This document shows positions 1-9,173 of a stretch of 64,000 nt of DNA, in pieces. The notes under the pieces are model-generated. The model made no database searches. It had not been told where the DNA came from and saw only the letters and a list, made by a program, of their open reading frames with translations. This DNA comes from Labilibaculum filiforme (GTDB lineage Bacteria; Bacteroidota; Bacteroidia; Bacteroidales; Marinifilaceae), in the NCBI RefSeq assembly GCF_002843315.1, contig NZ_MVDD01000011.1, forward strand, positions 59,771 through 123,770, read 5' to 3'. The position numbers were made by a program, and so were the translations under genes. Within the stretch, counting starts at the first letter, position 1. Every line of letters starts with the position of its first letter.

Positions 1-2
1 GA

Positions 3-425
3 ACAGATAATATCACTTTTGTTGTTAATGGTACAAGTGGTGATATTACTTTGAATGCAAATAAACAGAAGGAAATGGATCGTTCTGAACAGACTGATTT
101 ATTTTGTAGAACTTGGAAAATGTCTAGTTTAAATGGTGTTGATGTTGCAGGTACAGATCTTGAGATGACTGTTGTATTCTCTAGATCGGGCACATATTTC
201 GTTAAGTATGTAAAGCCTGTTAATGGTATTATTGGAGGCTTGGCGAAATGGTCATGGCTAAATACTAAGAAAACAGAATTCGTGTATTCTTGGGAACTTT
301 CTATTGGAAATGAGGACGAAGGAACTGTTGAGATTATTGAAGTAACTAGTGATATGTTGAAAGTACTGGAGGTGTTTGAAGACGGGGAGGAGGAACTTTC
401 GATTCTTGTTCCTGTTGCTAATTAA
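3..425 (+). CDS. Partial secreted-type lipocalin-like protein, 5' end outside window
   Basis: The reading frame is open from the first bases of the window, so the gene begins upstream and only its last ~140 codons are seen. The C-terminal ~105 residues (from DLFCRTWKM) have the small beta-rich pattern of Bacteroidota lipocalin-like domains: a W-K motif near the start, alternating strands and a V-x-E-V-T-x-x-x-L-K-V segment near the end. It has no enzymatic motif; function unknown. A TTG at 51 could act as an internal start but the upstream frame remains coding-like, so truncation by the window edge is preferred. It ends just before a strong terminator, so it is the last gene of its unit. Confidence 0.6.
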   Translation, partial: TDNITFVVNGTSGDITLNANKQKEMDRSEQTDLFCRTWKMSSLNGVDVAGTDLEMTVVFSRSGTYFVKYVKPVNGIIGGLAKWSWLNTKKTEFVYSWELSIGNEDEGTVEIIEVTSDMLKVLEVFEDGEEELSILVPVAN

Positions 426-456
426 TAGAATAGATATTTAAGAAATCTATTTAGAG

Positions 457-510
457 AGCTGGTTTTATTCAATAATTATCATTTTGAATAAAATCAGCTT
501 TCTTTATTTA
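457..510 (+). terminator. Rho-independent terminator after the partial gene
   Basis: A 16-bp stem (457-472 with 484-499, one G-T pair) around an 11-base loop is followed by a T-rich run. It closes the unit ending at 425. The rest of the 426-752 gap shows no convincing gene. Confidence 0.8.
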
Positions 511-752
511 CGCTTTCATGCTCGATAAAAAAGCATATGTGCAGATTTATGAATAGGAGCGATGTCTTAAAAATACAAATTATTAAGAGGAGGTGTTGAT
601 TCTAAATGATCTCTTGTTTTACTATTCTAGCTTCTCAGGTGAGTGGTGATGGCTTGATATGTGAAAAAGTGTATCGTTTTTGTGTAAATTAGGTTTAACT
701 TTTCATTCTATCTTTAAACAATTGGAATACGAATATTTAATCCATTGAAAAG

Positions 753-2285
753 ATGAAAACTTATTGGCTTTTGTTATTGTTGTGTATTGGGTTACCAGCT
801 CATTCTCAGCAAAAAGAAGCAGGAAAACAAACTTATTCTGCTAATTGGGAATCTTTAAAACAACACCAAACTCCGGAATGGTTCCGCGATGCTAAATTTG
901 GGATCTATTTTCACTGGGGTGTTTATTCGTATATGGGCGAGGGAGAATGGTATTCGCACCACATGTATGAAGACAAAGACGAGGGTTGGAATCATGATTT
1001 AAGAGAGCATCATGTGGAGACATATGGGGATTCAACGCAGTATTATGATTTTATTTCAAAATTTACCGCCAAATATTTCGACGCCAACGATTGGGCAAAG
1101 TTGTTTAAAGATGCTGGCGTTCGTTTTGTTGGACCTGTAGCCGAACATTGCGATAATTTCTCGAACTGGGACAGCAAAGTAAATAAATACAACAGTGTTA
1201 ATTATGGACCTAAACGCGACATTGTTGGCGAATTGGAAAAAGCTATTAAAGGACAAGATTTGAAATTTGTGACCACTTTCCATCACAGTTGGGAGTGGGG
1301 TTGGTATAATCTTTGGAATGGTTTGGCCGACACTACCAATACTGAATTTAGAGAAATGCTTGGTGAAGTAACGTCTCCGGAGACCTTCTATCGTTTGGGT
1401 AAGGATGCAAGTGGACAATCAAACTATAAAGTTCTTGCTGAAGATCAACCGAGTAAGGAATTTGTAGACCTGTGGAAAGCCAAGGTTTACGAGGTGGTTG
1501 ACAAATACAAACCCGATTTATTGTGGTTCGATAGTCGTGTGTTCTTGCTTCCCGAAAAGGTGAGAAAAGAAATGGTAGCTTATTACTACAACAAAGGTTT
1601 GGAATGGAACAAAGAAGTAACACTAACCTATAAAAATGAAGATTTAGCGAAAGGTGCAGGCGTAATTGATATGGAAAGAGGGCGCTTTGATGAAACGACT
1701 GATTTCCCTTGGTTGACCGACGATTCGTATGCATGGAACACCTGGAGTTGGAGTGACAAGCTTCAACTAAAAACACCAGATATTATTGTTGATGAATTAG
1801 CCGATATCTCAAGTAAGAATGGTTGTTTGATCTTAAACATCACACCTTCAGCCGATGGGTTCATTCCTCAGGAACAGCGCGATGGATTGTTGGAAATTGG
1901 ACAATGGTTAAAAGTAAATGGGGAGGCAATTTACGATACTCGTCCGTTTGTTACTTATGGCGAAGGAGTTACCAAGCTGAATAAAAACCATTTCGGAGGG
2001 GTTCAAGGACGAGGAGTTCAGTACACTGCAGAAGATTTTAGATTCACTCAAAACGGGAAAAACCTATATATTATTCAACTGGGAACACCAGAACCAGCGA
2101 AAGAATTTCTATTAAAATCTTTTGCGGAGGATGGAAAAGCTGCAGGAATGAAAATATCTAAGATCCAAGTATTGGGTAGTAAGGAAAAAATTGTTTGGTC
2201 GTTAGCGAAAGGTGGTTTAACACTTACTTCTCCGGCAACAATACCAAACGATAAAGCTGTTGTTTATAAAGTTATTTTGAAATAA
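753..2285 (+). CDS. GH29 alpha-L-fucosidase, secreted
   Basis: A 510-residue protein with an N-terminal signal peptide (~1-18, ending HSQ). The GH29 signature is clear: W-F-R-D-A-K-F-G-I-Y-F-H-W-G near residue 50, the EHCDNF segment that replaces the usual H-H-D-G-F, and L-L-W-F-D at ~256-260, where Asp260 is the expected nucleophile. The C-terminal beta domain follows residue ~390. GH29 enzymes remove alpha-L-fucosyl residues with retention; the secretion signal puts it in the periplasm or on the surface. It lies 69 bp upstream of a sulfatase on the same strand, so the pair probably acts on a sulfated fucose-containing glycan such as fucoidan (inference). Start supported by the signal peptide. 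Confidence 0.9.
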   Translation: MKTYWLLLLLCIGLPAHSQQKEAGKQTYSANWESLKQHQTPEWFRDAKFGIYFHWGVYSYMGEGEWYSHHMYEDKDEGWNHDLREHHVETYGDSTQYYDFISKFTAKYFDANDWAKLFKDAGVRFVGPVAEHCDNFSNWDSKVNKYNSVNYGPKRDIVGELEKAIKGQDLKFVTTFHHSWEWGWYNLWNGLADTTNTEFREMLGEVTSPETFYRLGKDASGQSNYKVLAEDQPSKEFVDLWKAKVYEVVDKYKPDLLWFDSRVFLLPEKVRKEMVAYYYNKGLEWNKEVTLTYKNEDLAKGAGVIDMERGRFDETTDFPWLTDDSYAWNTWSWSDKLQLKTPDIIVDELADISSKNGCLILNITPSADGFIPQEQRDGLLEIGQWLKVNGEAIYDTRPFVTYGEGVTKLNKNHFGGVQGRGVQYTAEDFRFTQNGKNLYIIQLGTPEPAKEFLLKSFAEDGKAAGMKISKIQVLGSKEKIVWSLAKGGLTLTSPATIPNDKAVVYKVILK

Positions 2286-2354
2286 ATAATACGATCGCAT
2301 TCGACAAATAAAGAAGACAAGTTTTATTCGTAAAGTTTAATATATTTCATAACA

Positions 2355-3932
2355 ATGAAAAAAATCATTCAAATAATTGTATTGGCAGTAGTTGCAATGA
2401 GTTGCTCCAATACTCAACAGCCCAATATCATTTATATCATGAGCGACGATCATGCAGCTCATGCAATTGGTGCTTATGGTGGTCGTTTGGCTACATTAGA
2501 TCCGACTCCAAATTTGGATAAATTGGCTAGTGAAGGAATGCTGTTCGAGAATTGTTTTGCCACTAATTCAATTTGTACGCCAAGTAGGGCAACAATACTT
2601 ACTGGCCAATACAGTCAAACAAACGGTGTTCTCGATCTTGACGGCGTGTTGGATACGAGCAAACAGTATTTACCCGTAGAAATGAAAAAGTTGGGTTATG
2701 AAACAGCAATTATCGGGAAATGGCACTTGAAAATTGAACCTTCGGCATTCGATTATTACAGTGTTTTGGAAGGACAGGGAAAGTATTTTAATCCTGAATT
2801 TTACGAAAAAGGGAAAGGGAAATATCCCAATAATATCGTGAAAACAGAAGGTCATTCGTCGGATGTAATTACCAATAAGGTGATTAGCTGGATTACGGGT
2901 AGAAAAGACAAGAAAAAACCGTTCTTTTTAATGTATCACTTTAAAGCTCCTCACGATTGGTTTGAAAATGCTCCTCGTTACGATAGCTATCTTGCTGATG
3001 TTAAAGTGCCTGAGCCTGAAAATCTATATTCGCAACCCAACTGGGGATCGGAAGGTACACGTGGACGAAATGACAGTTTGATTCATGAAATTGGCACTTC
3101 GGTTTCTCGCAGACACCAATTTAATGGCTATGTTGATCATTTTAAAATTGATAAGAACATACCTGACCACGAGGCCACTTCAATGGCTTACCAAATGTAT
3201 TTGAAAAAATATCTGCGTTGTGTAAAAGGAGTTGATGATAATCTTGGGAATTTTTTTCAATTTTTAAAAGACAATGATTTATACAAAAATACAGTGATTG
3301 TTTATTCGGCCGATCAGGGGATGATGCTGGGAGAGCACGATATGGTAGACAAACGCTGGATGTACGAAGAGGCTACGCGCATGCCTTTTATCATTCATTA
3401 TCCGGAATTGGTAAAAGCTGGGCAACGTAGCCAAAGTATCATCAATAATACCGATTTTGCGCCAACATTAATCGATTTGGCAGGAGGAAAAGTTCCGGAT
3501 AAGATGCAGGGGAAAAGCATTATTCCTTTGTTGAATGGAGAGGAACCGGCCGATTGGAGAACAGGGACTTATTATCGTTACTGGATGCATTTAACGCATC
3601 ACGATATACCTGCACATTTTGGGATCCGAACCAAAGACTATAAGCTTATTTTCTTTTATGGTCGTCACTGGGATTTGAAACAGGAAGGTGATTTGTCAAG
3701 AAATTGGTTGACTCCGGATCGTTCGTTTAAAGTGCGACCAACTCCTGTTTCGTGGGAATTGTACGATTTGAATAAAGACCCGCATGAAGTAAATAATGTG
3801 TATAATAATCCGGCTTATTCGGAAGTGATAAAAGAGTTAAAAGTTGAACTGAAACGCCAACGCGAAGCGTACAATGAAACTGACAAAGCTTATCCTCATA
3901 TTCAAAAAAATGTGGATGAAAATTGGAACTAA
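2355..3932 (+). CDS. Family S1 formylglycine-dependent sulfatase, lipoprotein
   Basis: A 525-residue arylsulfatase-type protein. Residues 1-17 form a lipoprotein signal with lipobox A-M-S-C. The metal-binding start P-N-I-I-Y-I-M-S-D-D-H and the C-T-P-S-R-A-T motif with Cys74 (converted to formylglycine by a maturase not in this window) are both present, as are G-K-W-H-L and the later S-A-D-Q-G-M-M-L-G-E-H-D metal-site segment. Length is typical for polysaccharide sulfatases of Bacteroidota. Cotranscribed with the GH29 fucosidase by position; likely removes sulfate esters from the same glycan. The exact S1 subfamily and position specificity cannot be told by eye. Confidence 0.92.
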   Translation: MKKIIQIIVLAVVAMSCSNTQQPNIIYIMSDDHAAHAIGAYGGRLATLDPTPNLDKLASEGMLFENCFATNSICTPSRATILTGQYSQTNGVLDLDGVLDTSKQYLPVEMKKLGYETAIIGKWHLKIEPSAFDYYSVLEGQGKYFNPEFYEKGKGKYPNNIVKTEGHSSDVITNKVISWITGRKDKKKPFFLMYHFKAPHDWFENAPRYDSYLADVKVPEPENLYSQPNWGSEGTRGRNDSLIHEIGTSVSRRHQFNGYVDHFKIDKNIPDHEATSMAYQMYLKKYLRCVKGVDDNLGNFFQFLKDNDLYKNTVIVYSADQGMMLGEHDMVDKRWMYEEATRMPFIIHYPELVKAGQRSQSIINNTDFAPTLIDLAGGKVPDKMQGKSIIPLLNGEEPADWRTGTYYRYWMHLTHHDIPAHFGIRTKDYKLIFFYGRHWDLKQEGDLSRNWLTPDRSFKVRPTPVSWELYDLNKDPHEVNNVYNNPAYSEVIKELKVELKRQREAYNETDKAYPHIQKNVDENWN

Positions 3933-3970
3933 TCTAGTTGTTAATACAATTTTATAACAAGCATAAAAGA

Positions 3971-4001
3971 ACCGGTTGAGCATCTGCTTCAACCGGTTTT
4001 T
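3971..4001 (+). terminator. Terminator of the fucosidase-sulfatase unit
   Basis: The inverted repeat ACCGGTTGAG / CTTCAACCGGT with a short loop is followed by T5. The remaining bases to 4228 hold nothing recognisable. Confidence 0.85.
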
Positions 4002-4228
4002 GCATTTATGTTTTATCGTCGTGTAATAGTCTTATTTTTAAATTCTTAAGCCAAAACCAAAATCCCAACACCAAATACCCAATTCAATGCTAATAATATA
4101 GAAACTACACACTTTTCGTGATGAAGGGAGAGAAATGCATGTGAGATTGATTTTCATGGATGAACTATTTATATAAGTGAATTTTGAAAAGGGAATGCAA
4201 GCAGTTCGTTGCATTCGCTCCTTTGCTA

Positions 4229-5572
4229 TTATTCTGATTTCATATTTAACTTGTACCAGTTGATGTTACGGGTAAAGTACATGGTGATTCCTAGAATTAA
4301 AGCCAAACCAATACTTCCCATTAACAGAGCATAATCGGCTAATTGCAGAGTGACAAATAAAAAGCCGTAAATACCCAAAATAGTGGCGCTTAGAACTCCA
4401 GTAAATTTGTTCGATTTAAAAACGCTTTTGGCATAAATGATTATCATGAGCGAGGTGAGTCCTGCAGAAATTAAATAGGCAATATTGAAATTGGAATGTT
4501 CCGATATGGATATCAGTAATATGTAGAAAAGACAAAGTGCCAAACCAACAAGGGTGTACTGAAAAGGGTGAATTTTTCGGCCATTCATAATTTCTACTAA
4601 GAAGAAAACCAAGAATATTAAAGCGATCGTCATCACTGCATATTTGGAGGAGCGCATGGACTTTTGATAATCATCCAAAGGCATAATCAGATCAACTCCT
4701 AATATTGAATACTGCATTTCTTCGCGCATGTTTTTGTCGACCCAAGATTGTGGATAGTTACGATTGAGTTGTAGAATCTTCCAATCGGCCGTAAACCCAT
4801 CATCAGTTACTTCTCGGTTGTCGGGAAGAAAATTACCGTTAAAACTAGGCGAAGACCAAGGGGAACTTAGGTTTACTTTTGTGGTACTACCTAGCGGTAT
4901 AAAGGAAAGGTTCTGACTTCCTTGCAAATTTAAGTTGAATGAGAAATCGATATTTGAATTTATTTGTTCGCTCAAATCTGGCAAATCGATACTAATGCCC
5001 GAACTAATCATCTCGCTTAGTTTAGAACCTGGTTGAACCTCAAGCTTTTGTGCTCCCCAGTTCAGCGTTACCTGATCTTTTATTCCTCGAAGATCGGATA
5101 TTCCAACGGTTAAGAATGCTTCGTTGTATTTAATTTCTTTTAAATGATCTTCATCTACTTTCACTTTTAGTTTGTAGTGTCCCGAAACTTGTAAAGCGCT
5201 TCGGTATACCACCACCTCATAAATTCCTCTTTTCAACTTTTCGGGTTCTATTTTACCTGTTACTTCTAGTTGCTCGGGAAGTAGGTACAGGTATTTTGTT
5301 TTAGTGATGGTTTTTTCATCCTCAAGTTCGTACTCATAAATTAATGGGATGGTGAGTATTGGGCCATTAATTTGTTGACTGCCAGCCCATTTTTGGCTTA
5401 CTTCGTTTAATACCGATTGATTGAGCACTTCTCTTTCGCTGATGATGGATTTAATCATGCTAGCAGGAATCAATAATAGAAGCATTAAAATGGCAATGGT
5501 TCCTAATTTTAGTCCAACCGAATTCTTAATCCAGCTGTTTACTTTGTCGAATGGTGATTGGGTATCGTTCAT
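4229..5572 (-). CDS. creD: CreD-family inner membrane protein
   Basis: A 447-residue protein of the CreD (cell envelope integrity) family: one N-terminal membrane helix (~20-40), a large periplasmic beta domain with the family's Q-K-W-A-G-S-Q-x-I-N-G-P-I-L segment, and a C-terminal cluster of hydrophobic helices (~310-440). In enterobacteria CreD belongs to the CreBC regulon and affects envelope integrity and beta-lactam/colicin responses; the biochemical role is unknown. It lies downstream of a winged-helix regulator and a membrane protein, all leftward, with its own copy of the palindrome TACTTTG-N5-CAAAGTA 20 bases upstream of the ATG. No CreBC pair is adjacent. Confidence 0.85.
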   Translation of the reverse strand: MNDTQSPFDKVNSWIKNSVGLKLGTIAILMLLLLIPASMIKSIISEREVLNQSVLNEVSQKWAGSQQINGPILTIPLIYEYELEDEKTITKTKYLYLLPEQLEVTGKIEPEKLKRGIYEVVVYRSALQVSGHYKLKVKVDEDHLKEIKYNEAFLTVGISDLRGIKDQVTLNWGAQKLEVQPGSKLSEMISSGISIDLPDLSEQINSNIDFSFNLNLQGSQNLSFIPLGSTTKVNLSSPWSSPSFNGNFLPDNREVTDDGFTADWKILQLNRNYPQSWVDKNMREEMQYSILGVDLIMPLDDYQKSMRSSKYAVMTIALIFLVFFLVEIMNGRKIHPFQYTLVGLALCLFYILLISISEHSNFNIAYLISAGLTSLMIIIYAKSVFKSNKFTGVLSATILGIYGFLFVTLQLADYALLMGSIGLALILGITMYFTRNINWYKLNMKSE

Positions 5573-5591
5573 TTTATTTTTGTTTTAAAAG

Positions 5592-5610
5592 TACTTTGGA
5601 TTTCAAAGTA
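5592..5610. promoter_or_regulatory. Palindromic operator upstream of creD (copy 1)
   Basis: Perfect 7-bp arms TACTTTG (5592-5598) and CAAAGTA (5604-5610) separated by 5 bases. An identical-arm copy with the same spacing lies at 6537-6555 in front of the regulator operon. The obvious candidate ligand is the winged-helix protein encoded between them (inference). Confidence 0.65.
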
Positions 5611-5625
5611 GATGATGAAAAAAAA

Positions 5626-5916
5626 TTATTTAAGCAATTGCTCTATGGCCTTTATGTGTTTGATAAAGGCCAACTTGCCTTCATCCGAAGCAGAATATTT
5701 GGTGTTTGGTTTTCGATCGAGAAACTCCTTTTGTACACGAATGTATTCGCTTTTTTCAAGCGACTTTAAATGGCTGGCTAAATTACCATCGGTAACGCCC
5801 AATAGGTTTTTAAGAGCATTAAAATCGAGGTAATCGTTTACCACCAAAGCCGACATAATTCCTAGTCGAATTCGGTTTTCGAAAGCTTTATTTAAATCTT
5901 TAAGTAGTTCCTTCAC
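5626..5916 (-). CDS. Winged-helix transcriptional regulator (HTH_34/MarR-like)
   Basis: Taking the GTG at 5916 as start gives a 96-residue protein and a GTGA 4-base overlap with the stop of the upstream membrane gene; the longer reading from 5982 runs deep into that gene and is unlikely. The sequence has a winged-helix pattern: helices around LNKAFENRIRLGIMSALV, a recognition region L-L-G-V-T-D-G-N-L-A-S-H-L-K-S-L-E and a wing with K-P-N-T-K-Y. No effector domain is present. This class commonly pairs with a membrane protein and regulates its own operon. The creD gene lies downstream, and both transcription units carry the same palindrome. Confidence 0.8.
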   Translation of the reverse strand: MKELLKDLNKAFENRIRLGIMSALVVNDYLDFNALKNLLGVTDGNLASHLKSLEKSEYIRVQKEFLDRKPNTKYSASDEGKLAFIKHIKAIEQLLK

Positions 5917-6530
5917 GACTTGTATTTTATCTCCATAATTATTCCATAAACGATATGAAGTACACCGAATCCAATGCACCAAAAAATTAAACCATATCCG
6001 ATGAAATAAGTTGCAATCAAACCTAGTAATATTTCAAGTATTCCCAAACTACGAATTTCGCTTATTGTGTATTTACTGGCATTTACCAAGGCCAAACCGT
6101 AAAATAGTAAGGTAAGTGGTGCAATTAATCCAATGTATCCTTTTAGGAGTAGAAGCAGGCAAAATACACCACCGCTAATTAATGGAATTAACAAATTAAT
6201 TAGAAGTGTTTTGGTTTGAGAATCCCACACTTTCTGTTTTAATTTTTTCGTTTTTAATCGTGTGAAGAAAATTCCAAAACCTAAAGCAAGTAGCAGAGTT
6301 ACAAAACCAATCGTCAGCAATTCTACTAGCTGATCAAAACTTAAAAGCGTGCGGTTAAAATCCTGATAGCCAGTGTGGGAATAAATGCTTATCCATGCAA
6401 AGTAAGCACCTATCAGTGCAATAAAACCTGCGCCTATTCCTGATAAGCCACTTAAAGAAATAAACTTGGATGATTTGTTCATCATCTCTTTAATGTTCTT
6501 TAAGTCTTCGATGTATTTTTGTTGATTCAT
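5913..6530 (-). CDS. Polytopic membrane protein cotranscribed with the winged-helix regulator
   Basis: From ATG 6530 this is a 205-residue protein: a charged N-terminal helix (MNQQKYIEDLKNIKEMM) then about five to six hydrophobic segments. No enzymatic motif. A longer in-frame start at 6551 would place the operator inside the gene, so 6530 is preferred. Proteins like this are often found directly upstream of HTH_34-type regulators in Bacteroidota and may act as the membrane sensor or partner (inference). The stop overlaps the regulator's GTG start by 4 bases, implying translational coupling. Confidence 0.7.
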   Translation of the reverse strand: MNQQKYIEDLKNIKEMMNKSSKFISLSGLSGIGAGFIALIGAYFAWISIYSHTGYQDFNRTLLSFDQLVELLTIGFVTLLLALGFGIFFTRLKTKKLKQKVWDSQTKTLLINLLIPLISGGVFCLLLLLKGYIGLIAPLTLLFYGLALVNASKYTISEIRSLGILEILLGLIATYFIGYGLIFWCIGFGVLHIVYGIIMEIKYKS

Positions 6531-6536
6531 GGAAAG

Positions 6537-6555
6537 TACTTTGTAATTCAAAGTA
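6537..6555. promoter_or_regulatory. Palindromic operator upstream of the regulator operon (copy 2)
   Basis: TACTTTG (6537-6543), TAATT, CAAAGTA (6549-6555). Same arms and spacing as 5592-5610. It begins 6 bases upstream of the ATG at 6530, a position suited to autorepression. Confidence 0.65.
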
Positions 6556-6761
6556 AAAGTAAGCTAAAAATTTAAATAATAATTAATTTCTTGAAAAAAA
6601 ATCGATTTATTTTATTGTCGTATTGCTTTTAGTTAAGCTTTATGGGAAAAATTTAAGCTTATACGTATAAAAACCTATTTTTAGGAATACGTTCATACAC
6701 TGTTTTCTCTCATTAGAATACAAACTTACTTTGTTTCTTATCAATTTAAACAGAGTAGTTT

Positions 6762-7568
6762 ATGAAAATACATCAAATTACCATACAGGCAGGTATCGAT
6801 AAGTTAGGAAATTCGGAGCGTTTGCCCGATTTACAAATTAAAAAAGGAGAAATATTTGGGATTGTTGGACCTACTGGTAGTGGTAAAAGTCAGTTGATTG
6901 CAGATATTGAACAATTAGCGCAAGGGGATACGGCAAGTAAGCGCAAAATTTTAATTAATGGCGAAATTCCTACTCATGAACTTCGTACCGACCCTCGGAA
7001 AAAAATGGTGGCACAATTGTCTCAGAATATGAATTTTTTCGCCGATATGCCGGTTGCCGATTTTTTAAGACTTCACGCCAAGTGCAGGGGAAAGAATAAT
7101 GTGGATATAAAACACGTAATCTCTATTGCCAACACGCTTACAGGAGAACCCATAAATGAAAGCGATAATTTAACTATTCTGAGTGGCGGACAAACTAGGG
7201 CTCTTATGGTGGCCGATGTTGCTATTATCAGCGAATCGCCAATTGTATTAATCGATGAAATTGAAAATGCAGGGATTAAAAAACACGAAGCTTTACAATT
7301 ATTATCGGGCGAAGGAAAAATAATTTTGGTAGTTACACACGATCCGGTGTTGGCTTTAAGCGCTCAAAAGAGAATTATTATGAGGAATGGTGGTATGCGC
7401 GATATTATAACAAGTACTTATCGTGAGCAACAAATAGCTCTGCAATTAAACAATATCGATCAGTATATTCTAAGCTTGAGAGAGGAGGTTCGGGCAGGTA
7501 AAAAAATAGAACAAGTCAATTTTGAGGTATTGCAACAGGAATGGAGTACGTGTAGTACTTGTCTTTAA
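6762..7568 (+). CDS. Soluble ABC-type ATPase of a putative metallocofactor operon
   Basis: A 268-residue single-domain ATP-binding cassette protein without membrane segments. Walker A G-P-T-G-S-G-K-S is at 36-43, the signature L-S-G-G-Q at 140-144, Walker B I-V-L-I-D-E at 161-166 and the switch His in V-T-H-D at ~192. The C-terminus ends in C-S-T-C-L, an unusual Cys pair. No permease is adjacent; instead a HypB-like GTPase and a Cys-rich 4Fe-4S protein follow, so a role in energising protein or cofactor assembly rather than transport is favoured (inference). The upstream region has a perfect palindrome TTATACGTATAA (6659-6670). Exact family not recognised beyond ABC ATPase. Confidence 0.8.
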   Translation: MKIHQITIQAGIDKLGNSERLPDLQIKKGEIFGIVGPTGSGKSQLIADIEQLAQGDTASKRKILINGEIPTHELRTDPRKKMVAQLSQNMNFFADMPVADFLRLHAKCRGKNNVDIKHVISIANTLTGEPINESDNLTILSGGQTRALMVADVAIISESPIVLIDEIENAGIKKHEALQLLSGEGKIILVVTHDPVLALSAQKRIIMRNGGMRDIITSTYREQQIALQLNNIDQYILSLREEVRAGKKIEQVNFEVLQQEWSTCSTCL

Positions 7569-7682
7569 GGCGTGTGCTGTTTTCGTTAAAATACTAGCGC
7601 AAAGAAACAGATTAAGTGATGTTTATATTTTTATATCAAGTTAATTGTTAGTTGTTTAAGCTTACCTAGAAAAGGAAATTAT

Positions 7683-8384
7683 ATGAAATTTATTATTGTA
7701 GCCGGAACTCCTGGTGCAGGGAAAACTGCCGTGCTAATTCATACCATAAAAGTGTTATTACATCAAAATATAAAACCAGCAGTTGTTAAAATAGATTGCT
7801 TGTATTCTGATGATCCTAAGAGGTTTGCAAGCTTGGGAGTGCCCGTTCAGTTGGGTTTGTCTATGGATATGTGTCCCGATCATTTTTCTATTTATAATAC
7901 CGATGCCATTTTAGAATTTGCGAGAGTGCAAAATTCTGAATTTCTGATTATGGAGACAGCTGGTTTGTGTCATCGATGTGCGCCTTACACTACCAATAGT
8001 TTAGGTGTATGTGTGATTGATGCTACTAGCGGACCAAATAATCCAATGAAAGTGGGGCCTTTTTTAAGCTGTGCAGATATAGTGGTGATTACAAAAGGCG
8101 ATATGATATCGCAAGCCGAGCGAGAGATATTTCGGCAGTGTATTTTAGAAACGAATCCCAATTGTTCAATTATTGAGGCGAACGGACTCAGCGGACAGGG
8201 TGCTTCGGAATTGGCGATGCAAATTAAAAGTACCGAAAAGAATGTGTCTGAAAAGGAAAGTTTACGTCATAATGCGCCTTTTGCGGTGTGTACTCTTTGT
8301 GCGGGTGAAAAAAGGATTGGTGCATCCTATCATCGTGGTTTGTTGCGGAAAATGAATGGCATGCAAGAATATGTTGGCGAATAA
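7683..8384 (+). CDS. HypB/UreG/CooC-like P-loop GTPase with CxxC motifs
   Basis: A 233-residue cytosolic protein of the G3E/SIMIBI GTPase type. P-loop G-T-P-G-A-G-K-T at 8-15, E-T-A-G at 91-94, and T-K-G-D at 137-140 as guanine-specificity loop. Family members insert nickel or cobalamin cofactors (HypB, UreG, CobW, MeaB). Cys residues at 64, 96, 99 (C-H-R-C) and 203, 206 (C-T-L-C) suggest a bound metal or Fe-S cluster. It sits 114 bases after the ATPase and 24 bases before the 4Fe-4S protein on the same strand. No hydrogenase, urease or CO dehydrogenase gene is in the window, so the client is unknown. Confidence 0.82.
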   Translation: MKFIIVAGTPGAGKTAVLIHTIKVLLHQNIKPAVVKIDCLYSDDPKRFASLGVPVQLGLSMDMCPDHFSIYNTDAILEFARVQNSEFLIMETAGLCHRCAPYTTNSLGVCVIDATSGPNNPMKVGPFLSCADIVVITKGDMISQAEREIFRQCILETNPNCSIIEANGLSGQGASELAMQIKSTEKNVSEKESLRHNAPFAVCTLCAGEKRIGASYHRGLLRKMNGMQEYVGE

Positions 8385-8408
8385 ATTGTTGTAATTAGAA
8401 ATAAGAAG

Positions 8409-9068
8409 ATGCATAAAAAAATAATGGAATTTCTCCCTGGCTATAATTGCGGTCGTTGTGGTTTTGGCTCTTGTACCGACTTTGCGATGGCGATGGAAAC
8501 CAGTTCGTTAAGTAGTGACCTGTGCCCTTTTTTAATACAGGAACGGTTTAAAGCTGGTAAAAAAGAAATAGAGAGCTTAGTAGCTAGTGGTTTACCTATT
8601 TGTCATGAAAAAATACAGGGAGTAATTGATGCTTACGAAGCTGATATTATTTTGGAACCATTGCAAGGCGAAATTTCGTGTAGAGAAGTGTTAATGCCAA
8701 TGGCTTTGGTTCACTTGCAGATTGGCGAAGTGATTGAATATCGCCCTTTGGGTTGTCCGATAGTGCATTACGGCAAAGTAATAAAGTTAGATCATTTGTT
8801 GGTTACGGTGCACTTAATTGGTCCGTGTCGTCGCAAACAAAATGAAATAAAGTTCACTTCTGTAGGATGTTGCATGGTAATTGCTTTCGAGGGACAATTT
8901 CAAGGTAAAAGCATTAAAGTTGGCGAAACCGTGCGATTTTTACCAAAACACTGCATGATGCAGAAGGTGCATTCAGGGGTTATCGTTAATCTGCAAGATA
9001 ATAATGTTTTAATCGAAGGAATTGATTTGAAAGTATGGCAACCTCCAGTTGTATGTTGTTCTATTTAA
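8409..9068 (+). CDS. Cys-rich protein with N-terminal 4Fe-4S (PF04060-type) domain
   Basis: A 219-residue soluble protein. Residues 8-42 have the Fe-S domain seen in RnfB and the CO dehydrogenase/acetyl-CoA synthase corrinoid subunits: P-G-Y-N-C-G-R-C-G-F-G-S-C with a fourth Cys at 39 (C-x2-C-x4-C-x16-C). The remaining ~170 residues are beta-rich with many further Cys (including G-C-C near 157 and V-C-C near the C-terminus) and match no family I recognise. Third gene of the ATPase-GTPase operon; probably scaffold or redox partner of the GTPase (inference). Confidence 0.8.
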   Translation: MHKKIMEFLPGYNCGRCGFGSCTDFAMAMETSSLSSDLCPFLIQERFKAGKKEIESLVASGLPICHEKIQGVIDAYEADIILEPLQGEISCREVLMPMALVHLQIGEVIEYRPLGCPIVHYGKVIKLDHLLVTVHLIGPCRRKQNEIKFTSVGCCMVIAFEGQFQGKSIKVGETVRFLPKHCMMQKVHSGVIVNLQDNNVLIEGIDLKVWQPPVVCCSI

Positions 9069-9173
9069 GGCAAGAAGGTTTTTTTTAAAATGAGCAAACA
9101 GATTTTTAGAGAATGAATTCTGGTAGTTGACACCCAGTGTGCTATGCGGGTTACTAGCAAATTGATTCTAAAT

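Noticed and set aside
5917..5982. N-terminal extension of the winged-helix regulator
   Set aside because: It would overlap the membrane gene by 70 bases and reads W-I-R-C-T-S-Y-R-L-W, not HTH-like; the GTGA overlap start is preferred.
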